A DNA stretch of 54,937 bases from Dehalococcoidia bacterium (GCA_020845735.1 JADLFF010000060.1:1-54937), one strand, 5' to 3'. Counted from the first letter of the stretch, positions 1 to 10,029 are shown. Numbers and translations: made by a program. The notes: generated by a model not told the origin, from the letters alone.

Positions 1-218
1 AGCCCGCGCGCGTCGCCTCCGACACGCGCAAGTCGCTCGCGCTGCTCTCGACCATGGACCGGCATCGGCGGCGCGTGACGCGGAAGAAGCCCGAGCCCGC
101 TCCCGAGGAGCCGATCGACATCGGACGCACCCACGAGCCGTCCGCGAGGGCGCCCCAGACCTCGATGTGGGAGCGCGCGAAACGTGCCCGCGACCGCGTC
201 ACCGAGGACGCCGAGTAG
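1..218 (+). CDS. 3' end of a protein of unknown function (truncated by window edge)
   Basis: An open frame enters from the left edge (codons begin at base 3) and stops at TAG 216-218, giving about 71 C-terminal residues. The visible part is hydrophilic and strongly charged: a basic stretch (RHRRRVTRKK), then a Pro/Glu-rich segment, then an amphipathic basic end (WERAKRARDRVTEDAE). It resembles a disordered cytoplasmic tail. No family can be named from this fragment. Codon use and GC match the neighbours, and a long repeat-filled spacer follows. Confidence 0.45.
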   Translation, partial: PARVASDTRKSLALLSTMDRHRRRVTRKKPEPAPEEPIDIGRTHEPSARAPQTSMWERAKRARDRVTEDAE

Positions 219-238
219 CGCCTCGGCCCCGCACGCCG

Positions 239-720
239 CTTTCATCCGTTCGTGCCGTCGGATCCTCGACTCGCGCCTCTCGAGGACGGCGTATGTGGTT
301 CGCCAGGCTCACCACGAACGGATGAAAGCGGCCCTCGAGGGATGAAGGCGGTGCGTTGGCGCGCCGATGCCGCCTACCCCGTTCGCCCTGAGGCTCTCCT
401 AAGCCTGTCGAAGGGCCCGCCATCCTCGAGGAGTGCGAATCGAGGATCCGGAGCCGGGAGCCGCCCTCATCCGTTCGTGGTGAGCCTGGCGAACCACACG
501 CGCCGTCATCGCGGCCCTCGAGTCCAGGATCCGACGGATCTTGGGTCGGGCTTCCGATGCAGGCGGGTGTGGTCCGCCCGGCTCACCACGAACGGGTGAG
601 GGCGGGGGTAGGCCGCGGGGCGCCGCCATCCCCGTTGGCCGGGCCCCGCCATCCTCGAGGAGTGCGAGTCGAGGATCCGGAGCCGCCCTCATCCGTTCGT
701 GGTGAGCCTGGCGAACCACA
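239..720. repeat. Cluster A of short palindromic repeats
   Basis: This 620-base gene-free stretch (219-838) is filled with repeat elements. GTGGT/ACCAC-armed hairpins lie at about 295-320, 473-497, 569-594 and 695-719, in both orientations. A GCCCT/AGGGC-armed copy with a roughly 10-base insertion in its core lies at 381-416. Between oppositely oriented copies sits a second inverted repeat of the form TCCTCGA-spacer-TCGAGGA. The first unit, about 239-328, is a near-complete inverted repeat ending in CATCCGTTCG and CGAACGGATG. Open frames across the region are by-products of the repeats. Confidence 0.85.
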
Positions 721-767
721 CACGCTGTCATCGATGCCGCGAACGGAGCACCTCCGACGCCGCCACA

Positions 768-804
768 CACGAAGGAGCCCCGAGTCACCCCGGGGCCCTT
801 CGTG
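768..804. terminator. Strong hairpin downstream of hsp20
   Basis: CACGAAGG (768-775) pairs with CCTTCGTG (797-804). After a one-base bulge, GCCCCG (777-782) pairs with CGGGGC (791-796), closing an 8-base loop. It lies 35 bases past the hsp20 stop on the minus strand and separates that gene from the repeat cluster. No U-tract follows on the minus strand, so a terminator or 3'-stabilising role is inferred. Confidence 0.6.
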
Positions 805-838
805 CGTACCGTCCTGGCCTCGTGCCTGGCGGGGAGCG

Positions 839-1291
839 CTAGCCCGCCTTGATCTCGATCTGCTTCGGCTGTGCCTTCTGGGGCACCGGCAGCGAGAGAG
901 TGAGGACGCCGTCCTTGAGCTCGGCGCTCACCTCGGCGTCGGACACCGCGCCCGGGAGGGCGACGCGACGCGAGACCGCACCGTAGCGGCGCTCGCGGCG
1001 GTAGAACTTCGCGTCCTGCTCCTCCTTCTCCTCGGTGTGCTCTGCCTTGATGTAGAGGACGCCGTCGTGCACCTGCACGTCGATCTCCTCCTTGGTGAAG
1101 CCGGGCAGCGACGCCTTGACGACGACGTTGCCGTCCTTCTCCATCACATCGAGGGCGAGCGACCCCTCGTCGCCGAAGGCCGCCGGCGAGCGGAAGAACG
1201 TGTCATCGAAGACACGATCCATCATCCGGCGCAGGTTGCCGAAGTCGCGGTCCATGAAGCGAAACGGCTCGGATGGAACGATATCTGCCAC
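839..1291 (-). CDS. hsp20: Small heat shock protein, Hsp20/alpha-crystallin family
   Basis: ATP-independent holdase chaperone of 150 residues that binds unfolding proteins. A short N-terminal arm (ADIVPSEPFRFMDRDFG) precedes the alpha-crystallin domain at about residues 45-140, with hallmark segments DVMEKDGNVVVKASLPGF, KEEIDVQVHDGVLYIKAEH and a C-terminal DGVLTLSLPVP. A GTG start at 1291 is chosen because GGGAGGA lies just upstream and the protein then begins at normal Hsp20 length; an upstream ATG would add an unrelated leader. It is divergent from dnaJ-hspR-clpC and shares the HAIR operator, so HspR repression is expected. Confidence 0.93.
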   Translation of the reverse strand: MADIVPSEPFRFMDRDFGNLRRMMDRVFDDTFFRSPAAFGDEGSLALDVMEKDGNVVVKASLPGFTKEEIDVQVHDGVLYIKAEHTEEKEEQDAKFYRRERRYGAVSRRVALPGAVSDAEVSAELKDGVLTLSLPVPQKAQPKQIEIKAG

Positions 1292-1379
1292 GTGGTTCCT
1301 CCCATAGAAGGGCTGCGGGCCGTGTGCGTTGAGGCGCCTCGGAGGGGCCCGCCTGGCCTCCTCGGCGGTTTCACCCGGC

Positions 1380-1409
1380 ATGTTATGAGGACGGTAGTCA
1401 TCATGTCAA
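1380..1409 (-). promoter_or_regulatory. Promoter of hsp20
   Basis: On the minus strand a consensus -35 TTGACA (forward 1404-1409) is followed after 18 bp by TAACAT (forward 1380-1385). The -35 is 4 bp from the HAIR operator, so bound HspR would block RNA polymerase. Confidence 0.65.
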
Positions 1410-1413
1410 TAGA

Positions 1414-1434
1414 CTTGAGTGATGAACACTCAAG
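1414..1434. promoter_or_regulatory. HAIR operator (HspR-binding inverted repeat)
   Basis: CTTGAGT (1414-1420), seven bases, then ACTCAAG (1428-1434). This is an exact match to the HAIR consensus CTTGAGT-N7-ACTCAAG recognised by HspR. It sits between the two divergent promoters, 4 bp from the hsp20 -35 and 5 bp from the dnaJ -35. The cognate repressor gene hspR is the second gene of the rightward operon, giving a closed autoregulatory loop. Confidence 0.93.
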
Positions 1435-1439
1435 AAAGA

Positions 1440-1468
1440 TTGATAGCGAAGCGCGCAGGTCATATACT
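1440..1468 (+). promoter_or_regulatory. Promoter of dnaJ-hspR-clpC
   Basis: TTGATA (1440-1445), a 17-bp spacer, then TATACT (1463-1468). Only seven bases separate the -10 from the dnaJ ATG at 1476, so transcription is predicted to begin at or next to the start codon. No Shine-Dalgarno sequence is present. Confidence 0.75.
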
Positions 1469-1475
1469 CCGAGCC

Positions 1476-2588
1476 ATGGCAGCAGACTTTTACGAGGTGC
1501 TCGGCGTGAAGCGCGATGCGGCGGCGAAGGACATTCGCCAGGCGTATCGCCGCCTCGCGCGCAAGCTCCACCCGGACGTGAACCCCGGTGACAGGCAGGC
1601 CGAGGACCGCTTCAAGGAGGTCAACGCCGCCTACGAGGTGCTCTCCGACGAGGACTCACGGCGCAAGTACGACCGGTACGGCGAGCACTGGAAGCAGGCG
1701 GACCAGATCGAGGAGATGGAGCGACGCGGCTTCCGTCACGGCGGTCAGCCCTCGGGCGGGCCAGGTGGCGGCTCGTTCGAGTTCAACACGAACGACCTCG
1801 GTGACCTCGGCGGGCTGGGCGACCTCTTCGGTCGCGGCGGCGGTGGAGGTGGCGGCGGGGCCGGCATCTTCGACTCGATCTTCCGCCGGGCCGCCGGGCG
1901 CCAGCGCGGCCAGGACGTCGAGCACGCCGTGCGCATCACCCTCGACGAGGCGTACAACGGCGCGACGCGCACCATCGAGGTCCGCGACCGCGTCGAGGAG
2001 TGCCGCATCTGCGGCGGGCAGGGCACGCTCGCGGGCGCGACCTGCCACGCGTGTCGCGGCTCCGGCAACGCCGCCCCCGTGCGCCGCATCGAGGTGACGA
2101 TTCCGCCCGGCGTCGACAGCGGCACACGCATCCGCGTCGCCGGGAAGGGCGGCGCAGGTGCCAACGGCGGGTCGCCCGGCGACCTGTTCCTCCGCGTCGA
2201 GGTGGGCACGCACCCGCGCTTCGAGCGGCGGGGCGACGACCTCCACGTCGACGTGGACGTGCCGGTCGCCGATGCCGCCCTCGGCGGTGAAGTGGGCGTG
2301 CCGACGCTCAAGGGGCGCACGCTGATGCTCAACGTGCCGGCCGGGACGCAGGGCGGACGCGTGTTCCGCCTCGCCGGGCAGGGCATGCCGAGGCGGAGCG
2401 GCGGCTACGGCGACCTCCACGCGCGCGTGCGCCTCGTGCTGCCCGAGCCGCTCACCGCCGAGCAGCGCGCGCTCTTCGAGCAGCTGCGCCGCGCCACGCC
2501 TCGAGGTGCGGGCGGCGCGGGTGCCTCGAGTGGCGCGAGTGGCGCGGGCAGCACCAGCAACGGCGGCGTCAGCGGGGGCCGTCCATGA
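1476..2588 (+). CDS. dnaJ: DnaJ-family co-chaperone with a half zinc finger
   Basis: Hsp70 co-chaperone of 370 residues. The J domain occupies residues 1-70, with the catalytic HPD at 32-34. A Gly/Phe-rich linker follows at about 80-150 and includes a long Gly run. Only two CXXCXGXG motifs are present (CRICGGQG near 176 and CHACRGSG near 190), whereas canonical DnaJ has four. The two C-terminal beta-sandwich domains are intact ([19 protein letters not shown] onward) and the tail is Gly/Ala/Ser-rich. ATG 1476 is chosen because the J domain starts there and the promoter -10 lies 7 nt upstream; an upstream in-frame ATG would lie inside the HAIR operator. No dnaK or grpE is in the window. Confidence 0.93.
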   Translation: MAADFYEVLGVKRDAAAKDIRQAYRRLARKLHPDVNPGDRQAEDRFKEVNAAYEVLSDEDSRRKYDRYGEHWKQADQIEEMERRGFRHGGQPSGGPGGGSFEFNTNDLGDLGGLGDLFGRGGGGGGGGAGIFDSIFRRAAGRQRGQDVEHAVRITLDEAYNGATRTIEVRDRVEECRICGGQGTLAGATCHACRGSGNAAPVRRIEVTIPPGVDSGTRIRVAGKGGAGANGGSPGDLFLRVEVGTHPRFERRGDDLHVDVDVPVADAALGGEVGVPTLKGRTLMLNVPAGTQGGRVFRLAGQGMPRRSGGYGDLHARVRLVLPEPLTAEQRALFEQLRRATPRGAGGAGASSGASGAGSTSNGGVSGGRP

Positions 2589-2905
2589 CCATCCCGCACG
2601 ACGAGCCCGTGTTCGAGATCTCCGTCGTGGCGCGCATCGTGGGGGTGCACCAGCAGACGCTGCGCTCCTACGAGCGGATGGGCCTGGTGGCCCCGCAGCG
2701 CACGCGAGGCAACACGCGGCTCTACTCGCAGCACGACATCCAGCGCCTGCAGCAGGTGCGCCGCCTCGTCAACGAGCTGGGCATCAACGTCTCGGGCGTG
2801 GAGGTCATCCTCAGGATGTCGCGCCAGATCGAGGAGCTGCAGGCCGAGCTCGCCACGCTGCGCCACGAGCACGAACAGCTCCGCGCACGCCTCGGCGGGC
2901 TGTGA
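2585..2905 (+). CDS. hspR: Heat shock repressor HspR (MerR family)
   Basis: MerR-type repressor of 106 residues. The N-terminal winged helix-turn-helix is clear ([20 protein letters not shown] followed by [19 protein letters not shown]), and a C-terminal coiled coil ([20 protein letters not shown]) serves dimerisation. Its start overlaps the dnaJ stop by 4 bases (ATGA), indicating translational coupling. In known systems HspR binds HAIR sites, often with DnaK as corepressor. The perfect HAIR site ahead of the operon supports the assignment and predicts autorepression with derepression on heat stress. Confidence 0.92.
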   Translation: MTIPHDEPVFEISVVARIVGVHQQTLRSYERMGLVAPQRTRGNTRLYSQHDIQRLQQVRRLVNELGINVSGVEVILRMSRQIEELQAELATLRHEHEQLRARLGGL

Positions 2906-2964
2906 CCGCTCCGGCCCGAGCCAATCAACCGACTACTGACCACTACAGAACGGGGTGATCGCCA

Positions 2965-5409
<2,445 letters not shown>

Positions 5410-5435
5410 TCTCGGGGTTGGCGAACGCAGTTCAG

Positions 5436-5459
5436 GAGAGGGCCCGCGAGGGCCCTCTC
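5436..5459. terminator. Terminator hairpin between clpC and the acetyltransferase gene
   Basis: GAGAGGGCCC (5436-5445), loop GCGA, GGGCCCTCTC (5450-5459): a perfect 10-bp GC-rich stem between two convergent genes. It probably serves both directions, although no long T-tract follows. Confidence 0.75.
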
Positions 5460-5480
5460 GTCGTATCGCGCTCTGGAGGT

Positions 5481-6209
5481 CTACGTGCGCGGCGGCATGA
5501 ATGAGGCGAGCGCGGCGCGCTGCTGTCCTGCGTCGTCGAAGTTGGAGGGTGCGAGCCACCCCTCGAGGGCGGCCCGGATCGCCGGCCATTCCGAGTCGAG
5601 GATCGAAAACCAGGCGTTGTCGCGGTTGCGGCCCTTCATCACCACGGCCTGCCGGAAGGTGCCCTCGGCGCGGAACCCGAGGCGCAACGCCGCGTTCCGT
5701 GACGGCGCGTTGAAGGTGTCGCACTTCCACTCGTAGCGGCGGTACCCGAGATCGTCGAAGGCATGGCGCGCCATCAGGTACATCGCCTCCGTGGCGACCG
5801 GCGTGCGCTGGAGGAGCGGCGAGAACGCGAGGTGCCCGACCTCGATCACCCCGTTCACGGGATCGATCCGCAGGTAGCTCGCGACGCCCACCGCCCGATC
5901 GAGCGCGCGGTCCACGATCGCGAACCAGAGCGGATCGGTGCTTGCCGCCGCGATCGTGAACCAGTCCCGGTACGCCTCGAGGGTGGGGAACGGCCCGTAG
6001 GGCAGGTACGTCCAGTTGCGCCCGTCGACATCGAGCTGGTTCGCCTCGTGCAGGGCCTCGAGGTGCCGCGCGGCGTCCAGCGGTTCGAGCCGGCAGCGGC
6101 TCCCCTCGAGGGGTGCGCGCGCGGGCAGCGCTCGAGGCGTCCACCCCTCGACGGGCGCACCGATCGGCTGTCCGAGCTCGTTCGTGCGATCAGCTATGCG
6201 ATCGGCCAT
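5481..6209 (-). CDS. GNAT N-acetyltransferase, RimJ/RimL-like
   Basis: Acetyl-CoA-dependent acetyltransferase of 242 residues, a little longer than the usual 180-220. After a 30-residue N-terminal extension the GNAT fold is visible: acceptor part RLEPLDAARHLEALHEAN, central strand DRAVGVASYLRIDPVNGVIE, the acetyl-CoA loop region LQRTPVATEAMYLMARHAF, and the typical end motif YRRYEWKCDTFNAPSRNAAL with LGFRAEGTFR. The substrate is unknown; relatives acetylate ribosomal-protein N-termini, antibiotics or small amines. It lies 72 bases downstream of the MFS exporter gene on the same strand, so the two may be co-transcribed. Confidence 0.85.
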   Translation of the reverse strand: MADRIADRTNELGQPIGAPVEGWTPRALPARAPLEGSRCRLEPLDAARHLEALHEANQLDVDGRNWTYLPYGPFPTLEAYRDWFTIAAASTDPLWFAIVDRALDRAVGVASYLRIDPVNGVIEVGHLAFSPLLQRTPVATEAMYLMARHAFDDLGYRRYEWKCDTFNAPSRNAALRLGFRAEGTFRQAVVMKGRNRDNAWFSILDSEWPAIRAALEGWLAPSNFDDAGQQRAALASFMPPRT

Positions 6210-6281
6210 GCGCGGACGCTCCCTTCGAGTGGCCGCCCACCCACTCGAGCCACGCGCCGTGCGGCTCGAGGTCCTGCGCCG

Positions 6282-7571
6282 TCACGGGCTGCCCTCCCTG
6301 CCCTCCGCGCCGTGGACCGGGGCCGCCTCGAGGGAGCGCTCGGGGCTTGATGCCTCGCGCGTCGCGCCTGCCTCGCGCTCCACGCGCAGCCAGAGGATAT
6401 AGGCGGGCACCGCGAGCCCCGCCGTCAGCACGGCCAGCACCGCGAACGCCAGCGGCAATGACCGCTCGCCGAGGCCGCCCGCGAGGGGAGCCGCGAACGC
6501 GAGCACGAACTGGATGCCGAGCCGCCGCACCGCGAGCACCGTCGCACGTACCTCGGAGCCCACGCGCCGGCTGAGGTAGTCCGTGAAGATCGGCTCGCGC
6601 GTCATCGAGACCACGCTGATCGCGCCGATGGCCAGCACCATGACCACGTGGTCGACGGCCGCGAGGGCCACCAGCAGCACCACGGGGATGGCGATGAGGA
6701 GCCCGAAGGCGCGGCGTTCGCCGAGCACCCGTTGCAGCTGGTACGAGTACGTCGAGCCGGCGACAGACCCGAGACGGGCAGGAACCATCAGCAGTCCCCA
6801 CCAGCCGACGGGGACCGCGTAGGCCTGCAGGAACGGCTGCAGCAGCATCATCTGCGAGGCGACCGCGAAGGCGAGGCCCGCCGCGATGACCACCACGAGT
6901 GCCGCCGCGCGGTCGCGCCAGAGCTCCGTGACCCCTCGCCCCATGGTCGCGAGGTAGCTCAGCCCGCCCGCCGCGCTCGTCCGTCGCGGCGGCTCCTTGA
7001 GCATCAGCGCGATCACGAGGGCGCTCCCGTACGAGACCGCGCTCAGCAGCACCGGCACCTGCAGCGTGGTCAGCCCCGCGATCGGTGCGCCGATCAGCGG
7101 ACCGAGCAGCATCCCCGCCATCCCGAACCCCGAGAGCCGCCCGAACTGCTTCGAGAAGTCGCCCTCCCTGCCCTCGGCAGCGAGCGCGTCATAGAGGTAC
7201 GCCGCGTGCACGGGGTCGCGGAACGCGCTGCCGCCTGCCCAGAGCACGTACGACAGCAGGATCAGCGGGTAGCTATCGGCAAGCCCGAAGAGGAACAGCC
7301 CGCTGCCCTCGATCGCCATGGCGAGGGCGAGCGAGTTGCGGCGCCCGAAGCGATCGGCGAAGGCGCCGGCCGGCACGCGCGCGAACAGCCCCACGAACTG
7401 GAAGAACGTCTCGAGGAGCCCCACGAGGAAGAGCGAGACGCCTCGGAAGTCCGTGAGGTAGGCGATCCACGTGCCCATCCAGGGCTGGAAGGAGAGGAGG
7501 AACCAGAACGCGTAGAGGAGACGGACGTTCCGTCCGCTGACGAAAGCCGCGGCTGGGGCGGTCGTGGCCAT
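6282..7571 (-). CDS. Major facilitator superfamily transporter
   Basis: Integral membrane transporter of 429 residues with about 12 hydrophobic helices. The MFS loop 2-3 signature appears as RVPAGAFADRFGRR, and a charged central loop around residue 220 separates the two halves. ATG 7571 is used because GAGGT lies upstream and the following sequence leads straight into helix 1; the upstream in-frame extension is Arg-rich and non-membrane. The substrate cannot be read from sequence; it resembles drug/metabolite exporters. The downstream neighbour is a GNAT acetyltransferase, a pairing common in detoxification, but a link is only inferred. Confidence 0.85.
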   Translation of the reverse strand: MATTAPAAAFVSGRNVRLLYAFWFLLSFQPWMGTWIAYLTDFRGVSLFLVGLLETFFQFVGLFARVPAGAFADRFGRRNSLALAMAIEGSGLFLFGLADSYPLILLSYVLWAGGSAFRDPVHAAYLYDALAAEGREGDFSKQFGRLSGFGMAGMLLGPLIGAPIAGLTTLQVPVLLSAVSYGSALVIALMLKEPPRRTSAAGGLSYLATMGRGVTELWRDRAAALVVVIAAGLAFAVASQMMLLQPFLQAYAVPVGWWGLLMVPARLGSVAGSTYSYQLQRVLGERRAFGLLIAIPVVLLVALAAVDHVVMVLAIGAISVVSMTREPIFTDYLSRRVGSEVRATVLAVRRLGIQFVLAFAAPLAGGLGERSLPLAFAVLAVLTAGLAVPAYILWLRVEREAGATREASSPERSLEAAPVHGAEGREGSP

Positions 7572-7619
7572 GCTGACCTCGAGCAGGTGCGCGGCGCACG
7601 AGCGTAGCGCCCTCGGGCG

Positions 7620-7649
7620 TTGTCGGCGGCGGTCGGTGCCCGGTACCTT
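7620..7649 (+). promoter_or_regulatory. Possible promoter of the DUF3105 gene
   Basis: TTGTCG (7620-7625), an 18-bp spacer, then TACCTT (7644-7649), with about 60 bases of leader and an AAGGAGG ribosome-binding site before the GTG start at 7718. Both hexamers are moderate matches. Confidence 0.35.
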
Positions 7650-7717
7650 GGAAGGGCAAGTAGTCCCTCTCGAGGCGGACCTCTGGGTCAGCGCCACGTA
7701 CGCAAGGAGGCCTCCTC

Positions 7718-8320
7718 GTGTCATCGCGAGGCAGTCAGTCCCGTCGCTCGAACGCGAGCGCCACGCCCGTTGTGCCGAGGTCCACGCTGCGCGAGCGCCT
7801 GGAGCCGTTCGGTGGCCTGACCACCGTCACCGTGATCGTCGCCGCGGTGGTCTTCCTCGCGTTCATCGCCTGGCAGGCCCGGCCGCGATCCGTGTCCACG
7901 GCCGACCTCAAGGGTGTCGAGGTGGCGATCGCCGCCGCCACGCACACCACCAACGTTGCCGAGCTGATCATCCCGGAGGGCGACCCGCCGGTCGGTGGTC
8001 CGCACTTCCCCGTGCCGCTGCGTGCCGGGACGTACGCCGACCCTGTGCAGGACGGGAACGTGATCCACTCGCTCGAGCACGGCATGATCTGGATCTCTTA
8101 CAACCGGGACCTCCTGCCCGCGGCTGAGATTCAGAAGCTCGAGGCGATCCAGGGTGCGCACTCGCGCGATGTGGTGCTGTCACCGCGGCCCGAGAACACC
8201 TCGCCGATCTCTGTTGCGTCGTGGGGTCGCCTGCTCAAGCTGGACACCGTGAACACGCAGGCGATCAACGACTTCATCGAGGTGAACCGCGACCGATCGC
8301 CGGAACCGGGCGTCCGCTGA
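7718..8320 (+). CDS. DUF3105 membrane-anchored protein
   Basis: 200 residues. A charged N-terminus of about 33 residues is followed by one transmembrane helix (TTVTVIVAAVVFLAFIAW) and an extracytoplasmic domain with the DUF3105 signatures PPVGGPHFPVPLRAGTYADP and VIHSLEHGMIWISY (the HSLEHG motif is the family hallmark). The GTG start is preceded by AAGGAGG. The family's function is unknown. Its position directly upstream of a DsbA-like protein and a VKOR quinone-linked oxidase suggests a role at the outer face of the membrane in or near thiol oxidation. The two conserved His residues could bind metal (inference). Confidence 0.85.
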   Translation: MSSRGSQSRRSNASATPVVPRSTLRERLEPFGGLTTVTVIVAAVVFLAFIAWQARPRSVSTADLKGVEVAIAAATHTTNVAELIIPEGDPPVGGPHFPVPLRAGTYADPVQDGNVIHSLEHGMIWISYNRDLLPAAEIQKLEAIQGAHSRDVVLSPRPENTSPISVASWGRLLKLDTVNTQAINDFIEVNRDRSPEPGVR

Positions 8321-8407
8321 CCTTGGTCGGGCAGGTGCGTGCCGAACGTCCTCCCGACCGTCACCCGGGACCGCCCTACGGTAGAAGCGTGTGACGGGAG
8401 GTCACCG

Positions 8408-9163
8408 GTGTCGCGATCGCGCTCGAATGCGGGGCGTCCGCCTGCCCGAACGAAAGTGGACAGCCGTCCGGGGTGGCGTCGGCAGATCGACGCCATGGGC
8501 GGGCCCGTCCTCGTGGGCTCCGTCAGCCTGGTGCTCCTCGGGGTGTTCGCCCTGGTCTGGGCGAACCGCCCCGGCAGCTCCGCGGGGACCGGCGCCTTCG
8601 AGGTCCTGACGCGCAGCCAGGTGGCCGGGCGCACGTGGGGCGACCCGGCTGCCCCGGTCCGCATCGTGGCCTTCGAGGACTTCCAGTGCCCGTTCTGCGC
8701 GCAGTACACCCACAACGTCGAGCCCGCGCTCGCGACCGAGTTCATCGACACCGGCAAGGTCAGGTACGAGTTCCACCACCTGGCGTTCCTCGGCAACGAG
8801 TCCACGGCCGCCGCCGAGGCCTCCGAGTGCGCGGTCGAGCAGGACCAGTTCTGGCCGTACCACGACGTGCTCTACCTCCGCCAGGGACGCGAGAACTCCG
8901 GCGTGTACACCGTCGACCGGCTGAAGGCCTACGGAAACGAGGTCGACGGCGCACTGCCCGCCGGGTCCTGGGACCAGGCCGCCTTCGAGGCCTGCATCGA
9001 CAGCGGTCGCACCCGCACCACCGTCGAGCGCCTGACCCGCGAGGCCGGCGAGGTCGGTGCGCGGTCGACGCCGACGCTGATGATCAACGGCAAGCTCCTC
9101 GCAGGCGTGCGGAGCATCGAGGAGATTCGCCAGGCGATCGCCGCGGCGCAGGCGGGGAACTAG
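8408..9163 (+). CDS. Membrane-anchored DsbA-like thiol:disulfide oxidoreductase
   Basis: 251 residues. A basic cytoplasmic tail and one N-terminal transmembrane helix (GGPVLVGSVSLVLLGVFALV) precede a thioredoxin-like DsbA domain with the active site FQCPFC. The helical insertion is typical of DsbA (AVEQDQFWPYHDVLYLRQG), and the cis-Pro loop reads GARSTPTLMINGK. Start GTG 8408 is selected by the GGGAGG ribosome-binding site at 8396-8401. The predicted role is to introduce disulfides into exported proteins and to be re-oxidised by the VKOR protein encoded immediately downstream. Confidence 0.92.
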   Translation: MSRSRSNAGRPPARTKVDSRPGWRRQIDAMGGPVLVGSVSLVLLGVFALVWANRPGSSAGTGAFEVLTRSQVAGRTWGDPAAPVRIVAFEDFQCPFCAQYTHNVEPALATEFIDTGKVRYEFHHLAFLGNESTAAAEASECAVEQDQFWPYHDVLYLRQGRENSGVYTVDRLKAYGNEVDGALPAGSWDQAAFEACIDSGRTRTTVERLTREAGEVGARSTPTLMINGKLLAGVRSIEEIRQAIAAAQAGN

Positions 9164-9207
9164 CCATCGACGCGGCACGTTCGGCCGTTGCAACGCGCGC
9201 GCCATCG

Positions 9208-9663
9208 ATGTCGTGGCGCGTGCTGTTGATGACCGCGCTGACGCTGGTGGGCACGGGTGTCGCGATCTACCTCGTGAAGGTGGCGCTGGACCCGAACAAG
9301 GTCATCGCGTGCGGGCCGGTCGGTGACTGCCACACCGTGCAGGCCTCGCAGTACGCCGACATCGCGGGCATCCCGATCGCCGCGTTCGGACTCGCCATGT
9401 ACGTCGTGCTGCTCGGTCTGCTGGCCGTGCGGTTGCTCCGAGTCGGTTCGCCGGCCCTGCAGGAGGCCGTGCCGCAGCTCACGTTCGCGCTGGCACTTGG
9501 CGGCGTGCTGTATTCGGGCTACCTCACGTACCTCGAGCTCGCCGTGATCTACGCCATCTGCGTGTGGTGCGTGACCTCCGCCGTGATTATCACTGGCGTG
9601 TTCCTGCTCACCATCCCGGACGTCCTCGGGCGAAGTGGCCGACGGGAGCCTCCCCCCGTATGA
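9208..9663 (+). CDS. VKOR-family disulfide oxidase (vitamin K epoxide reductase homologue)
   Basis: Four-to-five-helix membrane protein of 151 residues that transfers electrons from DsbA-like partners to quinone. Both redox cysteine pairs are visible: a periplasmic-loop pair CGPVGDC near residues 34-40, and the CXXC active site CVWC in the last third (AICVWCVTSAVIITG). The SQYADIAGIPIAAFGLAMY segment carries the conserved Ser/Tyr and GIP motif. ATG 9208 lacks an obvious ribosome-binding site but no other start lies in frame before helix 1, so coupling to the upstream dsbA-like gene (44 bases away) is likely. Confidence 0.92.
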   Translation: MSWRVLLMTALTLVGTGVAIYLVKVALDPNKVIACGPVGDCHTVQASQYADIAGIPIAAFGLAMYVVLLGLLAVRLLRVGSPALQEAVPQLTFALALGGVLYSGYLTYLELAVIYAICVWCVTSAVIITGVFLLTIPDVLGRSGRREPPPV

Positions 9664-9705
9664 TGCGGGCCGGCGCGCTCGCGCGAGACTGGAGTGGGCT
9701 TCCCG

Positions 9706-10029
9706 ATGGTCGCTGATCAAATCCGCCAGCAGGTCGACGTGTCCTTTGAGGACATGGGCGTCCTCGTCGACGAGAACACGGGCGCCGAGGCCTTCATCCT
9801 CGACTGGAATCTCGACCCGGCGCCTCCGCCCTTCTACCTCATGGTCGAGGGGCGGCGGTTCGCGTACAGCGGCGAGACCCTCCTCGTGAAGGGGCATGGC
9901 GCCAAGTTCGGCGGCATCGTGAAGGGTCACGAGGCCGAGGGCCGCCTCGCGATGTTCGTCGAGCGGGAGGGGCGGCTCATGATCTACGTCCACGACCCCG
10001 CTGCGACCGACGACGACGCCGAGGAGTAG
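9706..10029 (+). CDS. Conserved-looking hypothetical protein
   Basis: A small acidic protein of 107 residues (111 if GTG 9694 is used). ATG 9706 is favoured because GGAG lies nine bases upstream. The sequence looks like a compact beta-rich domain (EAFILDWNLDPAPPPFYLMV, GRRFAYSGETLLVKGHGAKF) with an acidic tail. There is no signal peptide, no membrane segment and no cysteine. It lies 42 bases after the VKOR gene and before an MFS gene on the same strand. I do not recognise the family. Confidence 0.7.
   Translation: MVADQIRQQVDVSFEDMGVLVDENTGAEAFILDWNLDPAPPPFYLMVEGRRFAYSGETLLVKGHGAKFGGIVKGHEAEGRLAMFVEREGRLMIYVHDPAATDDDAEE

Noticed and set aside
239..720. CRISPR array
   Set aside because: The units are palindromic, alternate in orientation and are irregularly spaced, with related sequence between them; no cas gene is present.
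399..788. Protein-coding genes in the repeat clusters (also 252-599, 557-1591 and 38407-39225)
   Set aside because: Their recurrent peptides (VVRQAHHER, PFVVSLANH, RPEPVEG) are translations of the palindromic repeats in various frames.
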